A stretch of DNA of 20,792 nucleotides, taken from the IMG/VR virus record IMGVR_UViG_3300048834_000297, positions 1-20,792 of that record; one strand, 5' to 3'. Made by a program: the position numbers and the translations under genes. The notes beneath the pieces are model-generated. The model was not told the DNA's origin. It searched no databases and saw nothing but the letters and a program-made list of their open reading frames with translations. The stretch comes from a virus. Positions 6,212 to 12,282 of this stretch are shown one piece after another; the first letter of the stretch is position 1; every line of letters begins with the position of its first letter.

Positions 6212-6543
6212 GCGGCACCTTCAATCTCGTCGCTGAACGTGAGCCAGCCGACGAACGCAAGGACAGGAGTGGTGGGGGCGTCCTCAACCGAGCGCAGGAG
6301 GTAGCCGGTTTCGCGGGCCTCGTCACGGTGGGACTCGATATATCCGTGGCATCCGGTAGTGCCGGTGCCGCACAAGGTCAAGAGGTTCGCCATGCCGTTG
6401 ATGCGCGGGTCGTTCGTGCCACCCATCTGGCGGGGCTTGCGATGGTGGATCGAGTACGGGATGTAGGTGACGTTCTGACCGCAGCAAACGCAGGCCTCGT
6501 TGTCGCGGGCCAGGACGGCGGCGCGCACCTTGCGGGGGATCAC
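6208..6543 (-). CDS. HNH endonuclease
   Basis: A 111-residue protein. A basic N-terminus (MIPRKVRAAVLARDNEACVCCG) leads into the HNH fold: CVCC, then YSIHHRKPRQMGG with the catalytic His pair, NLLTLC, and GCHGYIESH. The paired Cys motifs and terminal H-xx-H bind zinc or metal as in phage HNH families. It lies beside the recombination genes rather than the terminase, so a role in recombination or DNA processing fits better than packaging. No group I intron or intein surrounds it. Confidence 0.85.
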   Translation of the reverse strand: MIPRKVRAAVLARDNEACVCCGQNVTYIPYSIHHRKPRQMGGTNDPRINGMANLLTLCGTGTTGCHGYIESHRDEARETGYLLRSVEDAPTTPVLAFVGWLTFSDEIEGAA

Positions 6544-6899
6544 GCTTCGCCCCGTCCTGCGACGGCGTAGGCCTGACGAACCGACGCCCCCAACGATTGG
6601 AGGGCGCGAAGCTCAGACTCCACAGCCTTCGCGGTGCGGTCGGCGTAGCGGTAGGCAACGTCAGCGGCGTCACGGACAGCGCGGGCCTCAGACGTTTCGA
6701 TCTCGGCGGCGAACTTCTTCTCGTGTGCTGCTCCGTCGTGGGCGAGGTACGCCTGCGCGTAGGCACGGTCGTAGGAGCGATCGCAGTCCAGGAACGCGGC
6801 GTAGGTTTCGGAGCAGACCTTCACGCCCTCAGCGATGCGGTTCGCGCACTTACGGATCGCGGCTTCGATCTGGACCGGGTTCAGAACCTCGTCAGTCAT
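6540..6899 (-). CDS. Conserved helical protein of the recombination cluster
   Basis: A 119-residue, almost entirely helical protein. The start at 6899 (MTDEVLNPVQIEAAI) is preferred because the long N-terminal extension to 7034 is Arg-rich shadow sequence. The C-terminal half (TAKAVESELRALQSLGASVR) matches small proteins that commonly accompany phage ssDNA-annealing genes; their function is unknown to me. The overlap with the upstream gene is 8 bases. It may be an accessory factor to the annealing protein. Confidence 0.7.
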   Translation of the reverse strand: MTDEVLNPVQIEAAIRKCANRIAEGVKVCSETYAAFLDCDRSYDRAYAQAYLAHDGAAHEKKFAAEIETSEARAVRDAADVAYRYADRTAKAVESELRALQSLGASVRQAYAVAGRGEA

Positions 6900-7431
6900 C
6901 GGTGGCCTCCGATGCCGGGATGATCTGGACCGTGACGCGGCCCTTCTCCTTGTGGCAGTACTCATCCGGATCGATGCCGTGCTCGCGCAACTTCGTGGTC
7001 CGCCACGACGGTCGGGCGCACGCCACGAGCGCATCGCGCAGCGCCCACGTCATCGCGTTCGGTTCGCACAGTTCCCCGGTGGACTCATCCACCACCGGCC
7101 CCGAGGTGACCTTGCGGACGAGATCGGCGGTGAGGCCGTCGTTGTCCCACTTCGTGCGGTCAGCACCGAACCGGCGTTCAGCGACCCACTCATTCGACAG
7201 CGCGATCCGATTCCCTGCCGTCCGTGGCCATGCCCGTGCGGCAGCGTCCTCGAGGGCGCGTTCGATGGTGGCCAGTTGCTGCCGTGCCGTGCGTGCATCA
7301 CGGAGCAGGGTGATGAGGGCGATGTCGTCGCCGTCCACCTGTCCGATGAGGCGGTCGATGTCGTCGTGCAGCGCGGCGACGGCTTCGACAGCCGGGGTGA
7401 ACGTCTCGGTCTGGAACGTCTGGGCGCTCAT
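6892..7431 (-). CDS. Conserved actinophage protein, unknown function (179 aa)
   Basis: The N-terminal 60 residues are helical (VEAVAALHDDIDRLIGQVDG). The middle and end match a familiar actinophage family: VAERRFGADRTKWDNDGLTA, ARPSWRTTKLREHGIDPDEY, then GRVTVQI. The family is usually encoded between recombination and replication genes and has no known activity. The motif HGIDPDEYC is its clearest signature. No membrane segments or catalytic motifs are obvious. Confidence 0.75.
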   Translation of the reverse strand: MSAQTFQTETFTPAVEAVAALHDDIDRLIGQVDGDDIALITLLRDARTARQQLATIERALEDAAARAWPRTAGNRIALSNEWVAERRFGADRTKWDNDGLTADLVRKVTSGPVVDESTGELCEPNAMTWALRDALVACARPSWRTTKLREHGIDPDEYCHKEKGRVTVQIIPASEATDD

Positions 7432-7946
7432 GCGGCAGCCGCCTTGACCTCGATACCGCGTGCGCGGATCGCGTCGGCCTCATCGAACCGGGCCAAAGCC
7501 ACGGCCTGGGCGTGGAGGGACAGCAGCAGATCAACGTCGTTGATGTCGTCAAGCTGACGGATGGCGGCGTCGTAGTCGGCGGTGGAGCGGTTGTGCGACA
7601 GGTCTTCCTTCGACCACAGATCTAGCGCGACACCGAAGCGCATGGCGGCGTTGCGGAGCGCGTCCGAGACGAGTTGCTTGGCGCTGTTGGACCCATCCCC
7701 TACGCCTACGCGGGTGATGCCGCAGACGGTGAGCCTGATCCACAGGTTCCCGCTCGCGTCCAGGGCGGGCAGGCCGTTGGCGTCAGTGGCGAAGGGTTCC
7801 CACGTCCACTCGGGATCGACCTGGATCAGCCGGTCGGTCACGGCGGCGTGGCCCACGTAGTCGAGCATCATCCCGGCCTTGGGCAGTTTGCCGATGACGG
7901 CGGGCGGGAACGGTTCGCGTAGCGCCTTCGCCTGCTCCGGGGTCAT
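7428..7946 (-). CDS. ERF/Rad52-like single-strand annealing protein
   Basis: A 172-residue protein. Residues about 5-115 have the pattern of the Rad52/ERF annealing superfamily: LREPFPPAVIGKLPKAGMML, YVGHAAVTDRLIQVDPEWTW, a beta strand (GNLWIRLTVCGITR), VGVGDGS, then AKQLVSDALRNAAMRFGVAL. Such proteins anneal complementary ssDNA during phage recombination and end repair. A short C-terminal helical segment follows. The neighbours (HNH, helical accessory protein) fit a recombination module. The exact subfamily was not resolved. Confidence 0.75.
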   Translation of the reverse strand: MTPEQAKALREPFPPAVIGKLPKAGMMLDYVGHAAVTDRLIQVDPEWTWEPFATDANGLPALDASGNLWIRLTVCGITRVGVGDGSNSAKQLVSDALRNAAMRFGVALDLWSKEDLSHNRSTADYDAAIRQLDDINDVDLLLSLHAQAVALARFDEADAIRARGIEVKAAAA

Positions 7947-8155
7947 GCGTCCACCGCCGCAGGCACGAACGGCACCGGGTCATCAGCCTCGGGGAACTCC
8001 GTCAGCCCCAACTGGTCGATGACGTGGGTGTGGATCGTGTTCAGCAGGTCAGCGGCGAACGGCAGCCGGAACGACTCGGCGGTCCGCATGAGCCGCAACA
8101 GGTCGTCAGCGAAGGCTTGCGCCTCTCGCCGGTCGGCCTCGGTTTGTGTCATCAT
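7943..8155 (-). CDS. Small helical protein upstream of the annealing gene
   Basis: A 70-residue acidic, helical protein (begins MMTQTEADRREAQAF) with a central amphipathic helix (FADDLLRLMRTAESFRLPFA). The start is placed at 8155 because AAGGA lies 7 bases upstream, while an alternative at 8188 has no such site. It is the first gene after the structured 183-base gap, so its translation may depend on that leader. No family is recognised. Confidence 0.65.
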   Translation of the reverse strand: MMTQTEADRREAQAFADDLLRLMRTAESFRLPFAADLLNTIHTHVIDQLGLTEFPEADDPVPFVPAAVDA

Positions 8156-8338
8156 CTTGCTGTCCTTCCGTTGCTGCGGTTGGGCCAATCCCCCGGACGT
8201 TCGACCCGTCGCGGGGGTCTTTCTTTGTCCGTGGGCCGGATGCGTTCCGGGCTCTCCGACCCACGGACGAGGGGTTCCTGGCGGGGCTAGGACGAGCCGC
8301 GTCGCGGTACAGGCACGACGTGAACCCCGCCAGGAAGA
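8156..8338. other. Structured non-coding gap with three consecutive inverted repeats
   Basis: I see no supportable gene here. Three inverted repeats follow each other. CCCCCG/CGGGGG (8190-8195, 8212-8217) is followed on the plus strand by TCTTTCTTT. GTCCGTGGG/CCCACGGAC (8227-8235, 8260-8268) has a 24-base loop. TTCCTGGCGGGG/CCCCGCCAGGAA (8275-8286, 8325-8336) is a perfect 12-bp stem with a 38-base loop. The first could be a plus-strand terminator; together they could form a regulatory leader for the recombination genes. Confidence 0.6.
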
Positions 8339-8473
8339 TCAGGGGGCGGCAGGCTCAATCGCCCACACGCGGCGGGAGACGCGGTACACGCGCTGCCGTC
8401 GTCCGGTGCGGGTGGCGATCTCGCTGGCCCACTCCACGGCCTTGATGAGGTCGGAGTAGTCGAAGGGAGTCAT
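8339..8473 (-). CDS. Small basic protein (44 aa)
   Basis: A 44-codon frame (begins MTPFDYSDLIKAVEWASEIA) with an Arg-rich second half (TRTGRRQRVYRVSRRVWAIE). The ATG overlaps the TGA of the ParB-like gene in ATGA. A helix followed by basic beta strands suggests a tiny nucleic-acid-binding fold, but no family is recognised. It is the last gene before the structured gap. Confidence 0.6.
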   Translation of the reverse strand: MTPFDYSDLIKAVEWASEIATRTGRRQRVYRVSRRVWAIEPAAP

Positions 8474-8979
8474 GCGGCACCGCTCGCGGCGTCAGAGTCG
8501 GCAGTCGTGACGGCGCCCGCGCGGACAGCCGCGTCGATGGAGCCGTGCGCTTCGAGTAGGTCCGTCAGCCACGGGCCGACGTGTTCGACCATCAGGTCGG
8601 TGGAGCGCACGACCTTCTCGCGGTTAGCGATGCGCTCCTCAACGATGCGGGACACGTCGTTGGCGTCCAGGGCCTGGGCTTCGTTGGTGATGGCGGGACC
8701 ATTTGGTCCCATCGCGCGCACAGTTTCGGACGCCTCAACAAGTCGGTTGACGTGACGCTGACTGAGGTTCCACCTGTCGCGGCAGTACGCGTCGAACGTC
8801 GCGTAGCCCTCGCGGTACAGGCGGGCATCGCGGATGCGGGCCAGGGACTCCCCGACCTCCACGAACGTCGCCAGGCCGCGCTCGATGACGCACTCAGCGG
8901 CGGTCAGGTCGCCACGCTCGACGGAGGTCAGGCCGTCCACGATCTCGCCGGTCGTGGTGTCCACGAGTTCGGCGCTCAT
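8470..8979 (-). CDS. ParB/DUF3102-like DNA-binding protein
   Basis: A 169-residue protein. The segment VIERGLATFVEVGESLARIR and DARLYREGYATFDAYCRDRW, with an HTH-like LSQRHVNRLVEASE, is a well-known module of phage and plasmid proteins (often annotated as ParB-like or DUF3102, or as the N-terminus of phage methyltransferases). Here there is no methyltransferase domain. The C-terminus is helical and ends in an acidic/Ala tail. It probably binds DNA; regulation or segregation are possible roles. It is coupled to the excisionase gene by ATGA. Confidence 0.75.
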   Translation of the reverse strand: MSAELVDTTTGEIVDGLTSVERGDLTAAECVIERGLATFVEVGESLARIRDARLYREGYATFDAYCRDRWNLSQRHVNRLVEASETVRAMGPNGPAITNEAQALDANDVSRIVEERIANREKVVRSTDLMVEHVGPWLTDLLEAHGSIDAAVRAGAVTTADSDAASGAA

Positions 8980-9149
8980 GCCGCTTCACCCAGCAGGCGG
9001 TCGATCTCGGCCTGCGAGATGCGGAAGTGGCCGGTGGGCAGCAGTACGGCCTTGATGTGGCCCGCTTCGATCCAGCGCCGGATGGTTACCGGGTGGACGG
9101 CCAGCAGTGTCGCCGCCTCCGTCGTGGTGTGCAGGGTCTTGGTCGCCAT
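8976..9149 (-). CDS. xis: Excisionase-like helix-turn-helix protein
   Basis: A 57-residue protein of the HTH_17/MerR-like excisionase family. It begins MATKTLHTTTEAATLL; the motif is AATLLAVHPVTIRRWIEAGH, then the wing (LLPTGHFRIS) and a final helix (AEIDRLLGEAA). It is the first gene of the leftward early operon and diverges from the repressor, so it is probably lytic-specific. It may direct the integrase to excision and also act as a Cro-like regulator. A TAGGTT hexamer 7 bases before the ATG suggests a leaderless mRNA. Name assigned by domain and context. Confidence 0.8.
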   Translation of the reverse strand: MATKTLHTTTEAATLLAVHPVTIRRWIEAGHIKAVLLPTGHFRISQAEIDRLLGEAA

Positions 9150-9261
9150 GTGGAGGAACCTAACACTATGACGAACTACCGATACAACGACCTACTAAGG
9201 CAACACGGTCACGGTTGGGTAACAAGGTTTCATTAGTACGTGATTGGGGTACCTTGTCGTC
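9150..9261. promoter_or_regulatory. Divergent promoter/operator region of the genetic switch
   Basis: This 112-base gap separates the leftward excisionase gene from the rightward repressor gene and is visibly more AT-rich than its surroundings. TAnnnT hexamers stand close to both start codons: TAGGTT (minus strand, 9162-9157) and TACCTT (plus strand, 9250-9255). An inverted repeat ACAAGGT/ACCTTGT (9222-9228, 9251-9257) overlaps the candidate repressor promoter. A 16-base-spaced direct repeat ACGAMCTAC occurs at 9171 and 9187. Promoter positions are inferred; -35 boxes are weak. Confidence 0.5.
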
Positions 9262-9597
9262 ATGAGCACACAACCTAAGCACGGCTGGCTTCCCCAGGGC
9301 ACGTTCATCGAACGGCTCTTCCTAGTCCGCGCACACATGGGGTGGAATCGCAAGGAAGCGGCTCTAGCGAGCGGCATTCCCTACGCGACATGGCGCACGT
9401 GGGAGGTCGGCGGGTCGATGCCCTCAGACCTCGATGCCACGTGCCGAAAGATTGCCCACGCGAGCGGGTGCGACTACGTATGGCTGATGACGGGCCACGT
9501 GTCGGAACGACCAGGGCCGGATGGCTTGTCAGCCTCTAGATGTATTCAGCCATTCGGCCCGACTCCCGCGCTAGAACTGGTAACGCTCGCAGCCTAA
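9262..9597 (+). CDS. Helix-turn-helix phage repressor (candidate immunity repressor)
   Basis: A 111-residue protein. Residues about 16-78 are an XRE-type HTH: GWNRKEAALASGIPYATWRT, WEVGGSMPSDLDATCRKIAH, then CDYVWLMTG. The domain is the size of a small immunity repressor. The C-terminal 30 residues are extended and end in ...LAA, like an ssrA tag, which would mark the viral form for ClpXP. It is followed after 33 bases by the integrase. The start at 9262 is chosen over a TTG at 9244; there is no strong Shine-Dalgarno, consistent with leaderless translation. Confidence 0.78.
   Translation: MSTQPKHGWLPQGTFIERLFLVRAHMGWNRKEAALASGIPYATWRTWEVGGSMPSDLDATCRKIAHASGCDYVWLMTGHVSERPGPDGLSASRCIQPFGPTPALELVTLAA
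9514..9560. repeat. 13-bp inverted repeat in repressor 3' end (candidate attP)
   Basis: GGGCCGGATGGCT (9514-9526) and AGCCATTCGGCCC (9548-9560) are inverted copies with one mismatch, separated by 21 bases. The near-central TCTAGA (9535-9540) is itself palindromic. It is the most obvious dyad next to the integrase gene and lies where integration-dependent phages place attP. The arms are farther apart than a usual tyrosine-recombinase core, so the attP call is tentative. Confidence 0.4.
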
Positions 9598-9630
9598 GGC
9601 TCCCGATGAACTGTGCCGAGGGAGCATCCC

Positions 9631-10503
9631 ATGACACGCACCGGGGAGGCGGTCGTAGACCGCCATGTCGAATACATGCACATGCGGGGACTCGCAGAGG
9701 GAACCGTACAGATGCGCCGTAGCGTCCTGTCACGGCTCTCTGAACACTTAGGCGGGCCGGTCTTGTACGCCACCCGCGATCAGCTCGTGGACTACTTGCA
9801 GATCCGTATGGGGCAAGTCGTCCCCGCGACACGACGGAATGACGTGACGCACCTGAGGGCGTTTTACGGGTGGTGCCTTGACGAGCGGCTGCTGATGCAC
9901 TCCCCCGCCGAACGGCTCCCGACACCCAGGGCCACGCACTACCTCCCCCGGCCCATGCCCGAGGGCCGGTTCGCGGAAGCCTTGCGCAACGCCGATCCGG
10001 CGACATGCGCGATCTTGTCCCTCGCCGGATTCGCTGGACTCAGGGCGTGTGAGATCGCTCTGCTGGACTGGTCCGAGATCAACCTTGACGAGCGGGTACT
10101 GAGAGTGGCCAGGGGTAAGGGTGGCCGGTCACGCGTCGTGTTCATCTCCGACCCGCTCGCAGACTCGCTGGCAGCCCTGCCGCACAGGATCGGCCCCGTC
10201 ATCCCACCGCTTCGGGCACACGGCTACTGCACCGCGAACTCCATCACCAAGCGCGCCTCCCGCTACCTCGCTGAGTGCGGGATACCTGACCGGCTCCACA
10301 CGTTGCGGCACCGGTTCGCCACGGCCGCCCTGCAAGGGACCGGCGACCTACGCGCCGTGTCGGAAGCGATGGGGCACGTCTCGATGAACACCACGGCCAT
10401 CTACGCCAGGGCCAGCGTGTCGAGCGTTGAGCAGGCCATGGTCGCGGCTGCGACGATCGGCGCGGTGGGCGGTTTGGCTGAGGTCGTCGCAGGAATCGCC
10501 TAA
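9631..10503 (+). CDS. int: Tyrosine integrase
   Basis: A 290-residue tyrosine recombinase. An N-terminal SAM-like core-binding domain (about 5-90) precedes the catalytic domain: GLRACEIA (Arg138), RGKGGRSR (Lys163), HTLRHRF (His223, Arg226), GHVSM (His249) and AIYA (nucleophile Tyr258). It mediates integration and, with the excisionase-like protein, excision. The size is XerC-like and shows no extra arm-binding domain. ATG 9631 is preferred over a GTG at 9613 because AGGGAG lies just upstream. The C-terminus is Ala/Gly/Val-rich and ends in AGIA, possibly a weak degron. Confidence 0.9.
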   Translation: MTRTGEAVVDRHVEYMHMRGLAEGTVQMRRSVLSRLSEHLGGPVLYATRDQLVDYLQIRMGQVVPATRRNDVTHLRAFYGWCLDERLLMHSPAERLPTPRATHYLPRPMPEGRFAEALRNADPATCAILSLAGFAGLRACEIALLDWSEINLDERVLRVARGKGGRSRVVFISDPLADSLAALPHRIGPVIPPLRAHGYCTANSITKRASRYLAECGIPDRLHTLRHRFATAALQGTGDLRAVSEAMGHVSMNTTAIYARASVSSVEQAMVAAATIGAVGGLAEVVAGIA

Positions 10504-10524
10504 CTCGCGCTAGGGTCCGGCGTC

Positions 10525-10839
10525 ATGAGCGACGTACTCCGAGCCGAGTTGGCAGGCGCCGCCGCACAAGGCGGCACGATCATCTACCAGGATGAGACGC
10601 AGGCCGTGATCGAGTACCGGCAGCGGACCGGCGTGATCGCCGGGATGGTCGGCACGTTTGCATCCCTGTTCCTCGCGGTGCTGATCGGGGCTGCGGTTGG
10701 TGCGGCATCGCCCGAAGTCGGATTGATCGTCGTGGTCGTGCTGGCGATCGCGGGCCTGGTGTTCACCTGGCGCACCAGTGTCCGCAGGTTCCGAGTGTGG
10801 GTCGATGAGGCTGGGGCGGTTCAGGTGCATAAGGCCTAA
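10525..10839 (+). CDS. Membrane protein downstream of integrase
   Basis: A 104-residue protein. Residues about 35-60 (RTGVIAGMVGTFASLFLAVL) and 64-80 (GLIVVVVLAIAGLVFTW) are membrane helices; the N-terminal 34 residues and C-terminal tail are soluble. It follows the integrase after 21 bases and ends before a strong terminator, so it could be expressed from the lysogen. A role in superinfection exclusion is plausible but unproven, and no family is recognised. An independent promoter was not identified. Confidence 0.72.
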   Translation: MSDVLRAELAGAAAQGGTIIYQDETQAVIEYRQRTGVIAGMVGTFASLFLAVLIGAAVGAASPEVGLIVVVVLAIAGLVFTWRTSVRRFRVWVDEAGAVQVHKA

Positions 10840-10852
10840 CCAACGACGAATA

Positions 10853-10887
10853 GCCCCGCCCCCGACCCGAAGGTCGAGAGGCGGGGC
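10853..10887. terminator. Strong hairpin terminator between convergent operons
   Basis: GCCCCGCC (10853-10860) pairs perfectly with GGCGGGGC (10880-10887), and an inner stem CGACC-CGAA-GGTCG (10863-10876) extends it. It lies between the end of the rightward membrane gene and the end of the leftward endolysin. There is no clear poly-U tract on either side, as is common in high-GC actinobacteria, so a bidirectional terminator is inferred. Confidence 0.75.
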
Positions 10888-10907
10888 CTCGTCCGTTCTG
10901 AGGGGTG

Positions 10908-11681
10908 CTACAGGCCGAGCCTGCGCCAGGTGTGCGCGCCGACCTTGCCTGACACCTTGATGCCGTTGGACCACTGGAAGATCGACACCTTCGCCGCGGT
11001 GATCGGTCCGAAGTGGCCGGTCTGGCGCACCCCGAGCCGCTTCTGGATACGACGAACGGCTGCACGGTCGAATACGTCAGCGCGGCCGTCATGCTGCGTC
11101 CTCGACGGCTTGCGCCAGAACACGTGCCCCTTGGGCAATGGGAACGAGCTCTTTGGTGTCTGCGCAGCGATCTGCTTGGTGATGTGTCCGCGCACCTTGG
11201 TCAGGTTGTTGCGGATGTCAACCTTGCGTGGACCGGCGTAGTCGGTGTGGCGGATGACGCGGCCCGCATCCCAGCCGTACAGGCGGCACAACGCCGCAAC
11301 GCCCTTCACCAGCGACAGGTACTGCGCCCCAGTGATTGGCGCGTTACCCAGGTGCGACACCTCGATGCCAATCAGGAACTCGTTGCCGCTGTCCTTCGGG
11401 ATGACCAGGCCGCGAGAGTTCCACCGCCCGTAGCCCGCATGGTTAGCCCGGCCCGTGGTGATGACGTGCCACGTGCCATCGGGCGCCAGGTACAGCTGCG
11501 ACAGCGGGCCAGGGATCCCGGCGCGACCGCGGGTGACGACGCCAAGGTCGCCGGGAGCCTTGCCGGCGGTGTGATGCAGCAGGATGCCGCGCGGTGGGCC
11601 GAACGCGAACGGACGTCCAGGCACCGGCTCGTCGACAACCTTCAGCCCTGCCCGACGCAGTGCGCTGCCCCAGGTGCTCAC
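10908..11681 (-). CDS. Endolysin: N-acetylmuramoyl-L-alanine amidase
   Basis: A 257-residue lysin with two domains. Residues about 25-165 are an amidase-2/PGRP fold: RGILLHHTAG with metal ligand His36, a substrate region (NHAGYGRW), IGIEVSH, RHTDYAGPRKVDI with His145 and Asp155 as the other zinc ligands. Residues about 205-257 are a PG-binding-1 domain (AAVRRIQKRLG, GHFGPITAAKV, GKVGAHTWRRLGL). It cleaves the amide bond between MurNAc and the stem peptide. The GTG start at 11681 overlaps the holin stop in GTGA. The longer open frame upstream is not coding. Confidence 0.88.
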   Translation of the reverse strand: MSTWGSALRRAGLKVVDEPVPGRPFAFGPPRGILLHHTAGKAPGDLGVVTRGRAGIPGPLSQLYLAPDGTWHVITTGRANHAGYGRWNSRGLVIPKDSGNEFLIGIEVSHLGNAPITGAQYLSLVKGVAALCRLYGWDAGRVIRHTDYAGPRKVDIRNNLTKVRGHITKQIAAQTPKSSFPLPKGHVFWRKPSRTQHDGRADVFDRAAVRRIQKRLGVRQTGHFGPITAAKVSIFQWSNGIKVSGKVGAHTWRRLGL

Positions 11682-11932
11682 GCTTCGAGCCCGTCCTCCG
11701 GCGTGCCCTTCAGCCAGGCCGGGACCAGGCCGCGGTCCTCGAGCTCGTTGAGCACCTTGCTCACAGCTGCGGTGACGGCAGCCAGCGTGAGCAGGATCGC
11801 CACGATGCGCCCCTTGTAGGGGAACTCCTCCGGCAGGGCAGCAGCAACGCCCGCGAGCAGCGGGATCGTGACGACCACGGCGATCAGGCCCTGGTACAGC
11901 GTGCGCAGCGCGCGACGCGTCGACTCGGTCAT
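11678..11932 (-). CDS. Holin-like membrane protein
   Basis: An 84-residue protein. After a basic N-terminus (TESTRRALRTLYQG) come two hydrophobic stretches, LIAVVVTIPLLAGVAAAL (about 16-33) and GRIVAILLTLAAVTAAV (about 41-57), then a charged C-terminus. Size, topology and position directly before the endolysin are those of a phage holin. GAAGGGA lies 7 bases before the ATG. It would permeabilise the membrane and release the amidase; the assignment rests on context. Confidence 0.75.
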   Translation of the reverse strand: MTESTRRALRTLYQGLIAVVVTIPLLAGVAAALPEEFPYKGRIVAILLTLAAVTAAVSKVLNELEDRGLVPAWLKGTPEDGLEA

Positions 11933-11947
11933 GGGTGGTTCCCTTCG

Positions 11948-12266
11948 TCAGGTTCGGCGGGGCATGGGGAAGCGAGCCAGCACGTCGGCGGGCGTTGGGT
12001 CGTCGGAGGCGAAGCAGGGCTCGTCGAGCAGGTCGTCCCAGGCGTTGGGTGCGAAGCTCGATCGCGTCGGCGGCTGTCTGCTCGTGCGGTGTGCGCGGAT
12101 GGCCGGCCAGGCGCACTGGTGCGGTGGAGTCCTGCAGGACGGCGCGCGCCTGGTCGAGATAGCCGCGGTCCCCGCTGGCGGCGTACATGCCGATCAGGGC
12201 GTCGGCCTGCTTGTTGGCCAGGACCAGCGCGGCGAAGCGGGAGGCGAGGTGCTCGACGGCATCCAT
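11948..12266 (-). CDS. Frame-interrupted protein upstream of the holin
   Basis: ATG 12266 has a strong site (GGAGG, 6 bases upstream). Its frame reads sensibly for about 70 residues (VEHLASRFAALVLANKQADA, RGYLDQARAVLQDSTAPVRL, EQTAADAIEL). Near 12050-12075 coding character moves to the +1 frame, which reads SSFAPNAWDDLLDEPCFASD and ends PMPRRT at the TGA 11948. No start codon opens that second frame, and 319 bases is one more than a multiple of three. An extra base (sequencing or genuine) or programmed frameshift is implied. The product would be about 105 residues, function unknown. Confidence 0.5.
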
Positions 12267-12282
12267 CGCTCACCTCCGTGCG

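Noticed and set aside
8190-8336. Transposon or insertion-sequence ends from the inverted repeats
   Set aside because: There is no transposase, no target-site duplication and the arms are too close together; an RNA-level role is more likely.
9480-9612. tRNA 3' end as attP core inside the repressor gene
   Set aside because: I could not match an anticodon arm and T arm (TTCRANYC) in either strand, so no tRNA-derived core is claimed.
9567-10511. CGCGCTAG copies near both ends of int as arm-type sites
   Set aside because: The same octamer also occurs near 10, 7620 and 14745. About one or two copies are expected by chance, so five is only mild enrichment.
10908-12266. A single 452-codon open frame covering the lysis cassette
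   Set aside because: The middle third is Arg/Pro/His-rich shadow sequence overlapping the holin. The amidase starts at GTG 11681, and the upstream portion belongs to a separate frame-interrupted gene.
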